A stretch of DNA of 64,000 nucleotides from Lepidostoma basale. Its lineage: Eukaryota > Arthropoda > Insecta > Trichoptera > Lepidostomatidae. This document shows positions 32,591 through 43,935 of this stretch, piece by piece. A program made the position numbers and the translations under genes. Position 1 is the first letter of the stretch; every line of letters begins with the position of its first letter. Where the stretch lies: positions 1,054,001 to 1,118,000 of the forward strand of contig JAHDVF020000590.1 of the NCBI GenBank assembly GCA_022606425.2. Direction: 5' to 3'. The notes below the pieces were generated by a model. The model was not told where the DNA came from. It worked only from the letters and a program-made list of their open reading frames with translations, and did no database searches.

Positions 32591-33364
32591 TTTACTAACT
32601 GTCATTGATACAATACTGAAAATTTTATATTGTCTAGTGGGCAGATGCACATGTAAAATACGTTACACAATAAAAAAAAAGTGTAAATTCGCTGTATGGG
32701 AAATAACTGAAAAAATGATCAAATTGATCACACATTATTTCATAACGTGAAACTGCCATGCATGTACTAAACACAGCTTTTTATCCACCCCTAAAAGTCA
32801 ATAACACAAACGTAGTCATTTTTGAATTACCGTCCTACTTTTCGCGCACTGGGGTATGTAGTCTGTATGGGTTCATAAATATGGATTCGTGGGCTTAAAT
32901 AATTGAAGGTATTTGGGTATGGCGGGAGTACTTCAGTTTTTCAATTAAAATCTCGTCGGCATAACGATCCGAAATCCACGGCGGTATTTGTTTTAATATG
33001 CGCTGAATTTTCGGCTCGTGTCGCTTCAGGTCGTCAACCATCGCGCGCCATAAAACGTGCACAATATGCAGGGCTTCGTATTAAATATGGGCGCTAAATT
33101 TCCTTTTTTATCCTCTTTGCAATAAACCACACTGTGTACGTACAAATAAATGCAATCATTACACAACTTAATGGAGGCTTAATTTCCTGTTATGAATTTT
33201 AAAATCAAAACATTTCCCTCGATTTTACACTTTTATTTTTAGCATGACGTCATTGTGAGTGTAAAGTATCTTATAACTACATCAGAACATTTCAAATATG
33301 TAAAACACTATATTTCTAAATGTAATGTTTAATTCATGTTTTTAAACACAATACCGGCATTTAA
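32591..33364. other. Unique sequence with CpG-containing island
   Basis: 32890-33110 (CGGCATAACGATCCG, TCGGCTCGTGTCGC, CGCGCGCCATAAAACG) is single-copy and less AT-rich. A 64-codon frame (32903-33097) crosses it without start or splice support. It may be conserved non-coding DNA. Confidence 0.35.
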
Positions 33365-33550
33365 GGTAGTCACCGAGGAAGTCTGGATAAATATAACGGA
33401 TAAAGCTACATCCATGTGAACAGGAGGGACAATGACTACATTGTCTACAAAACCCTATACCTGGAAGACGAAAGAACGAGGTGCGACTGGAGTCATATTA
33501 GGAGAGCCGACCCAAAAATAATAGGAAATAACTATATAGGATAAAGAAGA
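33365..33550 (+). mobile_element. Possible RTE-like LINE tail remnant
   Basis: A decayed frame reads SHIRRADPK followed by GATAAAGAAGAC, resembling the end of the copy at 17000-17255. Weak. Confidence 0.25.
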
Positions 33551-33764
33551 CGATTGGAATTATAACATAATGTATAATATAATATATATAAAATTAAAAT
33601 GAAAATCACAATCTTTTTTTTAAATTAAACAAAGTTAACTTATTTAGATTATATGGAGAAGGGCGATGAGGGTGTGTTTAATAAAAAAAATTATATGCTC
33701 TTTTTAATTAACACAAATAAACCAGGATATAAATTCAATTCTCATATGAATTTAGCACACCTGG

Positions 33765-34218
33765 TGAAGGCAAAAGAAGGATGAAAGTAGAGTAAATGCA
33801 GTAGAAATGAGATATCTTAGACGAATGTGTAGATACTCTATGTACTCGTATGATACTCGGTAAAATATAAGAAGTGAATGCGGTGCGAATGATGGAGTTA
33901 TGAACAAAATAATGAATGGATCATTAAGATGGTTTGGACATATGGAAATAATGGTTGAAGAAAGAATGGTAAAAAAATATTTGTTAACGATGTAAATAGA
34001 ACTAAAAATAGAAGAAGACCGAGAAAAACGTGGTCAAACAATCAAATAAATAAAATATTCAATGTCGGCCACGTGAGGGGTCAGAGAAATCGACGCGCGT
34101 GCATAACACGATGTATGAATGTTGAGGAAATATGTAATGAAAGAAAAGTGTGGTAGTCCATTCTTTCTGCCTACCCATTCGGGAGACAGCGTGATGGTTA
34201 GTTAGTAAGTTAGTTAGT
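33765..34218 (+). pseudogene. LINE-T 3' region
   Basis: Decayed frames: KVE*MQ*K-type versions of INAVEMRYLRRMC, WFGHMEIMVEERM, NRRRPRKTW, NVGHVRGQRNRRACITRC. Ends GACAGCGTGATGGTTAGTTAGTAAGTTAGTTAG. Several stops. Confidence 0.75.
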
Positions 34219-34309
34219 TTAGGTGAAGGCTAATGAATTATTTAAGGCACATAAAAAAATAACAGATCACGTAGCCAGAGGTTCGGATTAAATGTGGTGG
34301 AGGATGACT

Positions 34310-34372
34310 AAATTTGATGATGAATCCAGAGCTGCCGAAACCGGTCGAAGACACAGGCATTAGAGGATTTTT
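34310..34372 (+). repeat. Hammerhead-like core
   Basis: TTTGATGATGAATCCAGAGC, then TGCCGAAACCGGTCGAAGAC: TGATGA, stem-like segment, GAAAC, then a CGGTC helix. The stem is decayed relative to GGCAGCGAGCTGCC at 29607. Confidence 0.4.
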
Positions 34373-35421
34373 ACTAAATATACACTTATTTATTTTTCTC
34401 GTTATATTGCTACCAACCTTGATAATCTATTCAATGACTTTGAATATTTATGATTAAAAAAACGGCGCCGAATATATAAGTAATAATTGTTTATTTATTG
34501 TGAATTTAAACATTATTTTCGACCATTATGTACTAATTATTATTAAACGTAAAAAACCAACAGCATTATAATTCATATTCATATTCGTATATCGGAAACA
34601 TTTTTCAATTGCGTCTCGAAGCACATAACAATACTAGCGTAAAACAAGTATTTTACAATAAATAAAAATACGGAAAGTTTCTACAGCTCAAAACACAAAA
34701 TTAATTTAGTATATTCTAGTATTTGCAATATTAATAAGTTTATAAAAGCGTCTAATAACCAGGAATATAGCGTAATGTAATTAATTATTTAAAATAAACG
34801 ATGTTGTATATTGTAAACATAAAAAAATGCGGTTGCATCGCGGGATTTATTAATGAAGGAACATCGCTGTTGTTTCATGTCACGTGATGCGGATTGTGGT
34901 GGTTCGTAAAGGGATGAAACCTTCAAATGTATTACAATAAAACCGTAACACTAAATGAATAATATGTCCTGTGTATACTTTGACGACTTTTTGGATTACA
35001 CTGTTCTCGAAATAATTATGAGTTCATAATTATAGAATGCATACTGTTTACAGTAGCAGCTCGTGTATTTAATATTATTTATATTATTATTTAAAAAAAA
35101 AACAAGTACATAAATGTTAATTTTTTTTCAATAATGCCACATCACAAAATAACCCCTTTTTACAAAAATGTATAATATTATATTTTACACTGTTTTAAAT
35201 TATATTATGAATTTTTTTATAACCTTATTGTGTTTATTAAAAATTTATTCCATAAAACCCAATAGGGATTAAAAAAAATAAAATGAACAAATAATGTGGT
35301 AAAATATATTACAGATATATGTTGTTACAATTGATTTAAAACTTTATATTTTTGGCGTTTTAGTACAGTCTGTATATTCTAAAAAAAAAAAAAAAAAATA
35401 TTGTAAATTACATTTGTTATG
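34373..35421. other. AT-rich stretch, no gene seen
   Basis: Homopolymer-rich (A19 near 35380). No gene or repeat family recognised. Confidence 0.5.
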
Positions 35422-35622
35422 ACAGATTTTTTATGAAATAAAACACTGTTTTTTCCACTTTTAAGTTTGTTTATTTCGTAACCCTTCAAAGGTTTTTACA
35501 CCTTCTTTATCAAGAGATCAATGTAAACTGCTTATAAACATGAAGGTGAAACCTTCGAAACGCGTCGAGAAAAATAAACTCAAAAGTGGAAAAAACCGGG
35601 CTTCATAAAAAATTCGGCATTA
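35422..35622. repeat. Fold-back with hammerhead-like right arm
   Basis: The left arm (CCACTTTTAAGTTTGTTTAT, ACCCTTCAAAGGTTTTTACACC) and right arm (AAGGTGAAACCTTCGAAACG, GTCGAGAAAAATAAACTC, AAAAGTGG) are inverted. The right arm has ATGA, AGG...CCT stem, CGAAAC in ribozyme order. A solitary right arm occurs at 46018-46105. Confidence 0.6.
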
Positions 35623-36124
35623 TGGAATTCCACGGTGTTCGCATCAAGTTAATATAAAAAAGCCCCAAGTTAATCTAAAATTACATATATTATGTATTTA
35701 TATATAATAATATTTTAGTAAGTGAGTAAGTACGCTCTGGGACACAAACTGAGTAGATACTATGTACTGTAAGGATTATTGAAAGAATAAGTGTTTGAAG
35801 TATAAACCCGATTGAGATTTTATCACAAAGTAAACGCTTATAAATATAACTTATATAATACCTTCATATATTGAACACTTAAACGACTCAATATCCCTTA
35901 CATATATTGTTCAAATCAAGAATAACACTGTGATAGAGAACTTTCAAATAAAGTAAGTATCTGGTTAATTACATCAATAGATTTTTTTTTCATCAAAATT
36001 TGGAGATGATATTTGCTGTCCCAAATATTATACAATTAATCAATAAGGTACTTGCTACTTTCTTGCTTGGATTATCTTGAGAATTTGAGAAACTCTCCTC
36101 AAAAGCTAGTGAGACATTGAAATA
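35623..36124. other. AT-rich stretch, no gene seen
   Basis: No repeat family or coding signal recognised. Confidence 0.5.
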
Positions 36125-36697
36125 ATAATAATTAAATAAACTTTTTGTATAGTCAAATGTTGTTCATTTTAAATAATAATGAAATAAACGGTCCACTCAA
36201 AGTCATTACCGCAAATTGAAATATATTGACTGAAGCAAAGATGGCAGTGCATAATGGAGTTATAGCCCCGACTCTTGTGTATAGAAGTGAAGCCTGGAGT
36301 TGACAAAAGAATAATGAAAGTAGGACGAATGCCGTAGAAATAAGTTCACTAAGGAGAATGTGCGGAAAAATAATGGATGATGGAATATCTAATGATGAAG
36401 TAAGATAGGAATGTAAAGCGGATAAATGTGTAATAAATAAAGTCAAGAAAGGGTCACTAATTTGGTTTTTACATATGAAACGAATGGATGAGGAAACAAT
36501 ATATGTACAAGTGTTGTGAATGGAAAAATAAGTCAGGAAAGGCCAAGGAAGACAAGACCAAATTAATCAATTACTAAAATGCGGCCATGTTCGAAGTAGG
36601 AACAATCGATGTGTGAATGTAGAAGATGCGCAAGAATCCATCCTTTCTGCCTACCCCTCCGGAGAAACGGCGTGATGGAAGGTTAGATAGTTAGTTT
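36125..36697 (+). pseudogene. LINE-T subfamily copy
   Basis: CAAAGATGGCAGTGCATAATGG, GAAGTGAAGCCTGGAG, then ATGAAACGAATGGATGAG, GACCAAATTAATCAATTACT and GCGGCCATGTTCGAAG, ending CGGCGTGATGG with GTTAGATAGTTAG. This subfamily matches 55395-55691/57686-57905 better than it matches the copy at 21230. Many stops. Confidence 0.7.
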
Positions 36698-36714
36698 ATG
36701 AAATAAAATTATGT

Positions 36715-36990
36715 TTTTTTAACATTTTGGTTGTACACAAATACTTGTAGACAAATACTGGATTTTACCCATTGCGGGTTAATCATTTTAAAGGATTAAT
36801 TGTATCTCAATAGAGACGAAGATGTAAACTGTTTTCTGGAAACAGAATATGGTGGTCGAGGCGCTTACAGGACTTATGACCTGTCAATGGTTGGGTTAAG
36901 CGATCGCTTTATGTTAACAACATTCCCCATTCCGCCCTTCTTACGACCACCACGTCTGTCAAATTTTGAAAGATGTATATATGCTACTAT
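36715..36990 (-). repeat. Unclassified 280-bp repeat, copy 2
   Basis: Reverse complement of 19425-19705 (CAAATACTTGTAGACAAATAC, TTACCCATTGCGGGTTA, TTCTTACGACCACCAC, GTCTGTCAAATTTTG). An 86-codon frame crosses it but is not conserved in the other copy. Confidence 0.7.
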
Positions 36991-37071
36991 GTTGCGAAAC
37001 ACTTCACATTTTTTAGTTCAATCTACACTAGCGCCATCTATTAAAATTAGGTGTAATTAATAACTACATTC

Positions 37072-37202
37072 ACTTTTGTATATATTTCGACAGCGACCGG
37101 TTTCGCTAGGTTGGCTAGCATCGACAGACTGGTGGACACTGATTTGTCGATACCAACCAACCTGGTGAAACAGGTCGCTGTCGAAACAAAGACAAATGTG
37201 GG
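37072..37202. repeat. Hairpin with hammerhead-like core on the minus strand
   Basis: The arms CACTTTTGTAT...GACAGCGACCGG and AGGTCGCTGTCGAAACAAAG pair with mismatches. On the minus strand CTGTCGA is followed by a perfect GCTAG/CTAGC stem, then GAAAC and CGGTCGCTGTCG pairing back to the other arm. One base of the CTGANGA box is changed. Confidence 0.6.
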
Positions 37203-37849
37203 GTAGTTAATAAAAAAACATGGTTTTATTAAATTAGTACGTAAAATTACGATGAGACTTATTCGGCAGGTTTTATTAATCGATTGCAATGAATAGGTTT
37301 TCATAAAGTGAAGTGTTGTAAAATATGAATTATTGAAGTGATATTAGAGTGAAGATTTAACGTGCCATCACTGCCGGGTGCAGTCACTACCACGGCCACT
37401 GCGCCGTCCCTTTCCTCGCTCGGCGAGCTCGCTTCAGCTGTCAGTTATTTCGGTATGACGAGTGCCTTAACACCTTCTGACAACTTATAAAATGATAAAG
37501 CATTGGTAATGCATGCGTACGTACGTGTTTATCTTTGAAGTCATCTGCGAAATAATTTGCATTGCATTTTGAATTAATTATAAATATGCACGGGCCAACA
37601 AACTTCCAGTATTCCGAGTTCATTCAAGCTGTCAACTGGAAGGATCAAATATATCAGTTTCATCATTGCACGTACCATATTTAAACCTACACTGCACAAT
37701 TTTATGATGGACTTTTTGAATCATAAAAAAACAACCAGACCCCTCCATAATACATACAATACATAATTCTTAGCCTCTGATACATGAGACATGATGTTCA
37801 TTCTAAGGACAATCGTGACCTTACATCTTAGTTAAAAAGTTTTTGATCT
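37203..37849. other. Unique intergenic sequence
   Basis: 37365-37445 is CpG-containing (CCGGGTGCAGTCACTACC, CGGCGAGCTCGC). No gene recognised. Confidence 0.4.
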
Positions 37850-38395
37850 GGCTTAAGAAACGTATAATATGATTGTTCAACTACAAGTACTTCAACCAGT
37901 ATAAGACAAGGGGTAAGACAGGGATGCTCTATGTCACCTGCTTTTTTTAACGCTTATATTCAGAGTGCGACTGACGACTTGAGAGAGAGAATGAGACAAA
38001 AGGTGGATATGATAAGGTTTGTTGACGATATTGCTATGGTTGCTGAAAGTGAAGAAGAACTGCAAGAGGCCTTAACAACTATGCAAAGCATTCTTCAAAA
38101 TAACTACAACATGAAGATAAATAAAGACAAAACAAAGCTGCTGACTGTGGGCCGAACGCAACATCAGATGAGAGTAGTGATGTCAGGAGTCCACTTAAGA
38201 ACACTAAGTAGTTTGTCTACCTTGGGAGCAAAATAACATGGGACGGTCGGTCTAAGAGCTAGGTCGACAGCCGTATGCATCAGGCTAGTACAAGGAAGAA
38301 TGGAAGAGAAGAATAGAGGAAATTGCTGCAAACCGATCCCAGGATTGAAACCAGAGAGAGAGAGAGACAATAATTGTTACTAATTCTTTCGAATA
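37850..38395 (+). pseudogene. RTE-like LINE, reverse-transcriptase palm fragment
   Basis: Reads TSIRQGVRQGCSMSPAFFNA, then KVDMIRFVDDIAMVAESEEE and YNMKINKDKTKLLTVGR: the RQG and FVDD (YxDD-type) palm motifs. Stops after the GVHL-like block; then LVQGRMEEKNRG. This is the only FVDD-bearing fragment in the window. Both ends lost. Confidence 0.8.
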
Positions 38396-39214
38396 AACTG
38401 GAATCCTCAGAGGACGCTGGAACAATACGGGCCATTTTAAAATGTTTGTAGATAAGGCTCTCGGGTACTTCGTTTGATACAAACACAAATTTGTAATTGC
38501 TTATAACTTCATACGCAAGTCACTAGATTCATTTTCAGGGAATATAAAACTCGGGACTCTGGATTGCTGAAATCTATGCACCTACAAAATACCGTGCAAC
38601 GCCACCTTGCATTTAATGTTAACGTCTTAAAAAAATTTATCAAGGAAAGTTAGCTGTGTTTTTAAGACTTTGGTATTAAGTAAGATTTGATTATAAGTGG
38701 TTTTTAGAATATACAGACGAATATTTTTTAGTGTGTACTGCTGAATAAGAAAAAAATATGATTGTTCATATTGTCACAGAGAACGTTTGAACATGCAGGT
38801 TTGTTCCAAATGACGGTCAATGAAAATGCAACCTGAGCTGTCCACATAGTTCACCGCCAAGGACGTGTCAGAGTGTGAAGGCAGATATGGGGCTTATCTA
38901 ATCACGATAGCGCGAAATTGTCACATATTCAGCACACAGTATTCGTATGGGATTGTTTTCACTTCAAATTTGATTTACTTTATTAATTGATTATACTTTA
39001 AAAAGTACTATGATATTTTTAATTTATGAAAGCAAAAGTTGTTTTTTAAGAGTTGCATTTTCAACTTTTAACATTTTTTCGTAAAACTTAACTTAGTTTT
39101 CTAATATCATCATTTGCCATTAGTCGTCTAGTGTTGGACTCAGATCTTCCTTCCCGACTTTTACAACTCTGTGCCATCGACCTTCTGTCGCTTTTTTACG
39201 CCATCAAACCATTT
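38396..39214. other. Intergenic, no gene seen
   Basis: AT-rich. Near 39115-39210 a decayed LINE trace may precede the next element. Confidence 0.4.
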
Positions 39215-40135
39215 TCTATGCCTCCAGTCGAACATTAATAATACTGGAGCCACAGTAATCAAATGCAGTTCAATGTCTCAAGTGCGTTATGCTATCTTTT
39301 ACTAGAGCATTGAAAACTGTGTGTCATAGTATACAATGAACCAGCAACTAACACATGTATCTACGATGAAGGATCTCGGAATCATCTATGAGAGTAGGCT
39401 GACTTTTCGTGCACATATCGGGAGAATTTGTGAGATTGCACTGAGGATGTTGGGGTTCATCATTCGGACCGGAAGAGTTTTCAGAGATCCCAATGTGCTC
39501 AGAGTCCTATACAACGCGATGGTTTGGAGCAGACTCGAAAGTGGTTCTGTGATATGGACTCCTCACAAGGCGAGATATTCCGTTATGCTGGAGAGGGTTC
39601 AAGAAAAAATACTGAGGCATCTCTACATGGGGGAGTATGGTAGTTACCCGTGGCTCTATCCCACAGCTTTTTTTTTTGGGAATGATCGGAACCAATTCTT
39701 TACAGTTTCGAAGAGATGGGCATCAAATTACCCATTTCTTTAAATTAATCACGGGATATTTCGAGAACTCAACCGTGCTGAGGGTGTTGGTCTTTTGGTC
39801 CTTGGTAGATTTCTCCGACAGCGACAACACATATTGTTTTACCTACCGGTCACCAGAACCAATCTGCCTCTGGTGTCACCGGTGGGAAGAGCAATTAGTC
39901 TGCTGAACGCGGTCTTCTCGGAGATCGACGTCTTTCATATTAGTGAAGGTAAGTTCAGGGGAGAAATACTTTTGAATTTAGAAAGTATCTTTTATTCCTA
40001 ATATCGAACCATCTTTAAAGCGTTCCTGGTATTATGTTGTATTTTTATAATATTTTACCTGTACTCAATAGATGACTTAAACATTTTGCTGTTTATAATG
40101 TCTTTTGAGTTTATAAACTGATTTGATTTGATTTG
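39215..40135 (+). pseudogene. CR1/jockey-group LINE 3' half, (TTGAT)n tail
   Basis: The frame 39336-39743 has DLGIIYESRLTFRAHIGRIC, LRMLGFIIRTGRVF, LYNAMVWSRLESGSVIW and YGSYPWLYPTAF. After a frameshift it continues with RFLRQRQHILFYLPVTRTNL and SPVGRAISLLN to the stop. The tail is TTGATTTGATTTGATTTGAT (about 40115-40140). The catalytic domain is missing. It is the best copy of a family also found at 26920, 43655, 54175, 59510 and 62950. Confidence 0.85.
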
Positions 40136-40140
40136 ATTTG

Positions 40141-40926
40141 ATATATTATATTAAACCAATAAATCTATTTTTAACGAATTTAAGAATGAAATCTTATGTT
40201 GTCAATATTATTTATTAATGTTAAAAACGGGTTAGTGATTTCACTGTTTTTCAATTACTTCACTGTACTAGACTGTTACGCCAACTGCTTTAATAACTTG
40301 TGCATATAATATTTATCGGACTGTCAATGTCAAAGAAAAATTATATTATATAGTATAATGTAAGAAACTACATAATGTTTTTCTGTGCTTAGTTTCAAGC
40401 TGTGATTTTCCGAATGATCACATCGTGAAAGTCCATTGTAATCATAAGTGCCTTAATCTAGTGAGGCGTTTCTTCCTTGTACTAAATAACAATATAACAC
40501 TCACGGAAAAAATCTCACGAACCACCGATGAAACGTTTTCCTAGCACGTGTCACGAAGCCAAAAAAGTCCTCATAAATTGGTTGACCGAAATTAGTTTTA
40601 CTTTTATATATTCGTATCTGTTGATAACACAGAGGAGAAAAAACAATTTGGTACATGATAATATACGAACATATTTGATGTGTTTGTATATTTATAAATG
40701 TCATGTGCTTATGTACGCGCGTATCTACAGCAGTGACCCCGTGACCTAATAACCGAGTTGAAGTGTCAAGCGAAATTACACATGACCTCAATAATTAATA
40801 CTGATTGAATTATTAATCAATATAATAAATAATCAACTCTTAAGATAATTAAATTAAAATTGTTGTTTAATTAATTTAAAAACAGAAGTTTTTTTTATAT
40901 ACAGTAAAATGATATTCGTACAATTA
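40141..40926. other. Intergenic, no gene seen
   Basis: Contains a 96-codon minus-strand frame (40501-40791) without family resemblance. CACTCACGGAAAAAATCTCACG (40499) looks like a possible element end, but no partner was found. Confidence 0.35.
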
Positions 40927-41062
40927 ACTTAACTAACTAACTAACTAACCATCACGCCGTCTCCCCGAAAGGGTAGGCAGAAAGAATGGACTGTCACATT
41001 TTTACTGATGCGGCACTCCATCCTTCTCTTTTTGTGATGGGTTGCGAACCTCATAATTAACT
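40927..41062 (-). repeat. SINE-T fragment
   Basis: Starts CTTAACTAACTAACTAACTAACC, then ATCACGCCGTCTCCCCGAAAGG and GATGGGTTGCGAACCTCAT. A deletion removes the CGCTCCGCGGGAGACGCGG segment. 5' part missing. Confidence 0.7.
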
Positions 41063-41129
41063 TAATTAAATATTTTAGATTTATATACGTAACTTTAGGT
41101 TCACGTTTTCTCTATCAAAGGGAAACTAT

Positions 41130-41210
41130 TTACTGAAGTAAAACGTCTGTTTTCTCGTGACATGTTTCGCCTTGTTGGGACTTTTTGCATTATGTTTAAT
41201 GCTTAAATAA
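41130..41210. repeat. Fold-back left arm
   Basis: AAAACGTCTGTTTTCTCGTGACATGTTTCGCC and TTGCATTATGTTTAATGC. No right arm. Confidence 0.45.
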
Positions 41211-42159
41211 TAAAACTCTATAAAAATGAGTTTTTTTCAGAATTTAATTATATATAATAATATAAAAATTATTGTTTAAATCCCCAATATATATTTGTTT
41301 CTACAATATAATCGCCATAACTTTGTGTTGCGGATATTTCATGTTTAAAAAAAAATAAAAATTATCCACAATTGAAACGATCATCGAAAGAAACGTTTTT
41401 TCCACACCACTAAAAAAATACGCATCGATTTATAAATAAATTTTCGATTTATCGATCGATAATTTTTTTCAGTGTATAATTTTATTGTATCAATAATAAA
41501 AATATATATAGTTATAAAAATACAATTGAATCTTATCAACGATTTCTTATAGTTTAAACATATTTAGTTTATTTCCACTTAGGTTTATGGCTTTGACCAG
41601 TTTCGGCAGCTCGCCCCTATCTTTTGGTATTTCAAATAACAACATCAATAACAGGTGTGTCTTATACAATGGCACTCATAATGAAGGAAACATATTTTTA
41701 ATACCTCTGTATATGAGTATTTGCTGTAGCGGCTGCATGTGGAGACATGCACGAAGCATTCACCCCGATCAAGGATGTTGACTTCGGTTCCCAATAGTCG
41801 TATAATTAAATGAATCATGTTATGATTCGACTCAATATAATCCTTTATAATGGCCATTTTAAGCGAACTGAAGATTTATGGACAAAGAATTTCACGACCA
41901 AGGAATATGTCAGTGCATTATCCAACTTGTAGTCCAGATGTATAATTCTTGGTTCCAAATTGGGGTTCGTGATCGCTTAAGTTATTTCATGTTATATTAA
42001 TGTTCATACAAAGTAATAACATGGAAAACGATTAAACGAGACTTAAGTGAACAATAAGATCACATAAAAGTGTGCTAATTCACCGTATCACGAGTATAAA
42101 ATGACTTAGTTCTGTGTAAAAGCGTTTAAAATAATCACTAATATTGTATAGTTTTGTTG
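41211..42159. other. AT-rich stretch with one ribozyme-like remnant
   Basis: 41575-41635, read on the minus strand, is AGATAGGGGCGAGCTGCCGAAACTGGTC: a GAGCTGCC arm, GAAAC, then helix sequence as at 29607. The remainder is AT-rich and without recognised genes. Confidence 0.45.
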
Positions 42160-42350
42160 TCCTTCGTGGCAGAGAGGCAACATATATAACTGCCACTTCG
42201 AAGATTCGATTCCCGATGATTACAGCTTGAAAAAATCACGTTGTCATTGATTTGGTAGAATTCACGTAACAATAAAAATAACGATATCTCATTTTTATTG
42301 TCACTGGCTACCTGTCACATGTCATGAGAATCAATAACTAAAACAAAAAT
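42160..42350 (+). repeat. SINE-1 copy, decayed
   Basis: GTCCTTCGTGGCAGAGAGGC (head), AAGATTCGATTCCCGATG (B-box), GGTAGAATTCACGTAACAATAAAAATAACG (body), CATGTCATGAGAATCAATAA. Tail lost. Confidence 0.65.
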
Positions 42351-42414
42351 ATTAAGTAATTAAGTTCAAATAACATTTTATATGCAATCATGTATATAAT
42401 CATTTATATGAGAT

Positions 42415-42718
42415 TAGACGCCAAACAAAAATAACGGATATCATGGAACGACTAGCGAGACTGAAGTGGCAATGGGCGGGTCATGTGGCGAGACAGAGTG
42501 AGGATAGATGGACCTAGAAAATAATAAGGTGGAGACCACGGGAGAATAGGAAAAACGTCGGCAGGCCGCAAAAAAGGCGGGCCGACGACATTGCTGCCGT
42601 GGGGGGGGGGGGAAATGTGGCTACGGCTGGCAGGAGATAGAGACGAGTGGAAGGGAAGGGAAGAGGCCTATGTCCAGCAGTGGACCGATAAAGGCTGACG
42701 AAGAAGAAGAAGAAGATA
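42415..42718 (+). pseudogene. RTE-like LINE C-terminal end (family D), (GAA)n tail
   Basis: Reads TKITDIMERLARLKWQWAGH, then VARQSEDRW, a stop, KIIRWRPRENRKNVGRPQKR, then a run of 12-13 G (42600-42612) that shifts the frame. The expected DEWKGREEAYVQQW block follows, with GAAGAAGAAGAAGAAG at the end. Confidence 0.75.
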
Positions 42719-43179
42719 CAATCATGTGAAAAGCAGCGAGAAACTACCATATTAAAGGCCCAAGTGGCATCGCCCGAACCAGCCAAAATGTTACACTTTA
42801 CGGAAAACAAATCCCATGGATTGAAACTTTTAAAGAATCTTCCGAGTGAAAGCGTTGAAAATAATCACTTATATTGTATAATTTGGATAAAATATTTAGA
42901 AGAAAATACCTATTATCAAAATAAATGGAGATATAACCGAATACCTACCTAAGTTTAAAAAAAAAACTGACAACCAACAAAATTAAATCGAAAAAGTCGA
43001 CCACGTAAGAAGCAATAAAAAACAACGCTTGTTAAAACTCTTGTGAAAAAATATGGCAGTATTGTAACGAGTTCCTTCCTGCCTACAGTTTTTAGAAAAC
43101 GCGGTGATGTGATTAATTAGTTTAAAAACATATTTCCGTATTATGCTCAAATTAAATTTTGTTCCTTTCATTATTATCA
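42719..43179. other. AT-rich stretch, no gene seen
   Basis: A decayed LINE-T trace may be present near 42985-43130 (ACAAAATTAAATCG, AAAACGCGGTGATG). Otherwise nothing. Confidence 0.4.
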
Positions 43180-43548
43180 TTAAGATGGTTTGGACATATA
43201 GAAAGAATGAATGAAGAAATAATGGTAAAAAACATATATATGTTAACGATGTAAATGGAACCAGAAATGGTGTGCACGTATGGAACGAATGGATGAGAGA
43301 ATAATGTTAACTATGTTGTATACAAGAAGTGTGAGTGGAAAGAGGAGCCGTGAAAGACCAAGGAAAGCACGGCATGACCAAATTATAAAAGGCGGACATA
43401 TTCGAAGTCAGTAAAATCGACAAGAGTGCATGTTACGATATAAGAATATAGAGAAAACTAGAGAGGTATGCCAGGGCAGAACGGTATCGCGGTTCATCCT
43501 CTCGGTCTACCTCAGGAGTAGGTAGGTACTACCTAAAGAAACGTCGAG
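43180..43548 (+). pseudogene. Two abutting LINE-T fragments
   Basis: RWFGHIERMNEEIMV with NDVNGTRN (43185-43270) is joined to a second partial copy starting CGTATGGAACGAATGGATGAG (43275 on), which continues with GTGKRSRERPRKARHDQ-like residues. Lacks a clean TTAG tail. Confidence 0.65.
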
Positions 43549-43654
43549 ATAGTTATGTATTAAATAAGTCATATTTCTTAGTTAAATAACTAACAAGTTT
43601 ATTATTTTAATATACATGATTCCACGAGATGAAACATTATTGTAAGTAAGACAC

Positions 43655-43935
43655 TGATTCGGGGCTCTATTGAGAACCCCCATGTTCTGGAGCAAATAGG
43701 TCTTTTTGTTCCTGATAACTACCTGCGACAGCGTCGACATCAATTGTTTTTTGCTACGTCACACAGAACCAACCTGCCTTTGGTGATGCCAGTAGGAAGA
43801 GCAATTCGGACGCTGAATCTAATCATCTCGGATTTGGAAATTTTCAACATCAGTGAGGCAGTATTCATAAAAAAAATATTACAAATTCTGGAAAGAGTAC
43901 AAATTCTGCCTCACTGACGTCGATATATTGGGATT
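43655..43935 (+). pseudogene. CR1/jockey-group LINE C-terminal piece
   Basis: Frame: VLEQIGLFVPDNYLRQRRHQ, then SHRTNLPLVMPVGRAIRTLN and IISDLEIFNISE. Matches the C-terminus of the copy at 39215. The tail is not preserved. Confidence 0.75.

Noticed and set aside
40501..40791. 96-codon minus-strand frame
   Set aside because: No family resemblance or splice context, and opposed by a comparable plus-strand frame; probably chance.
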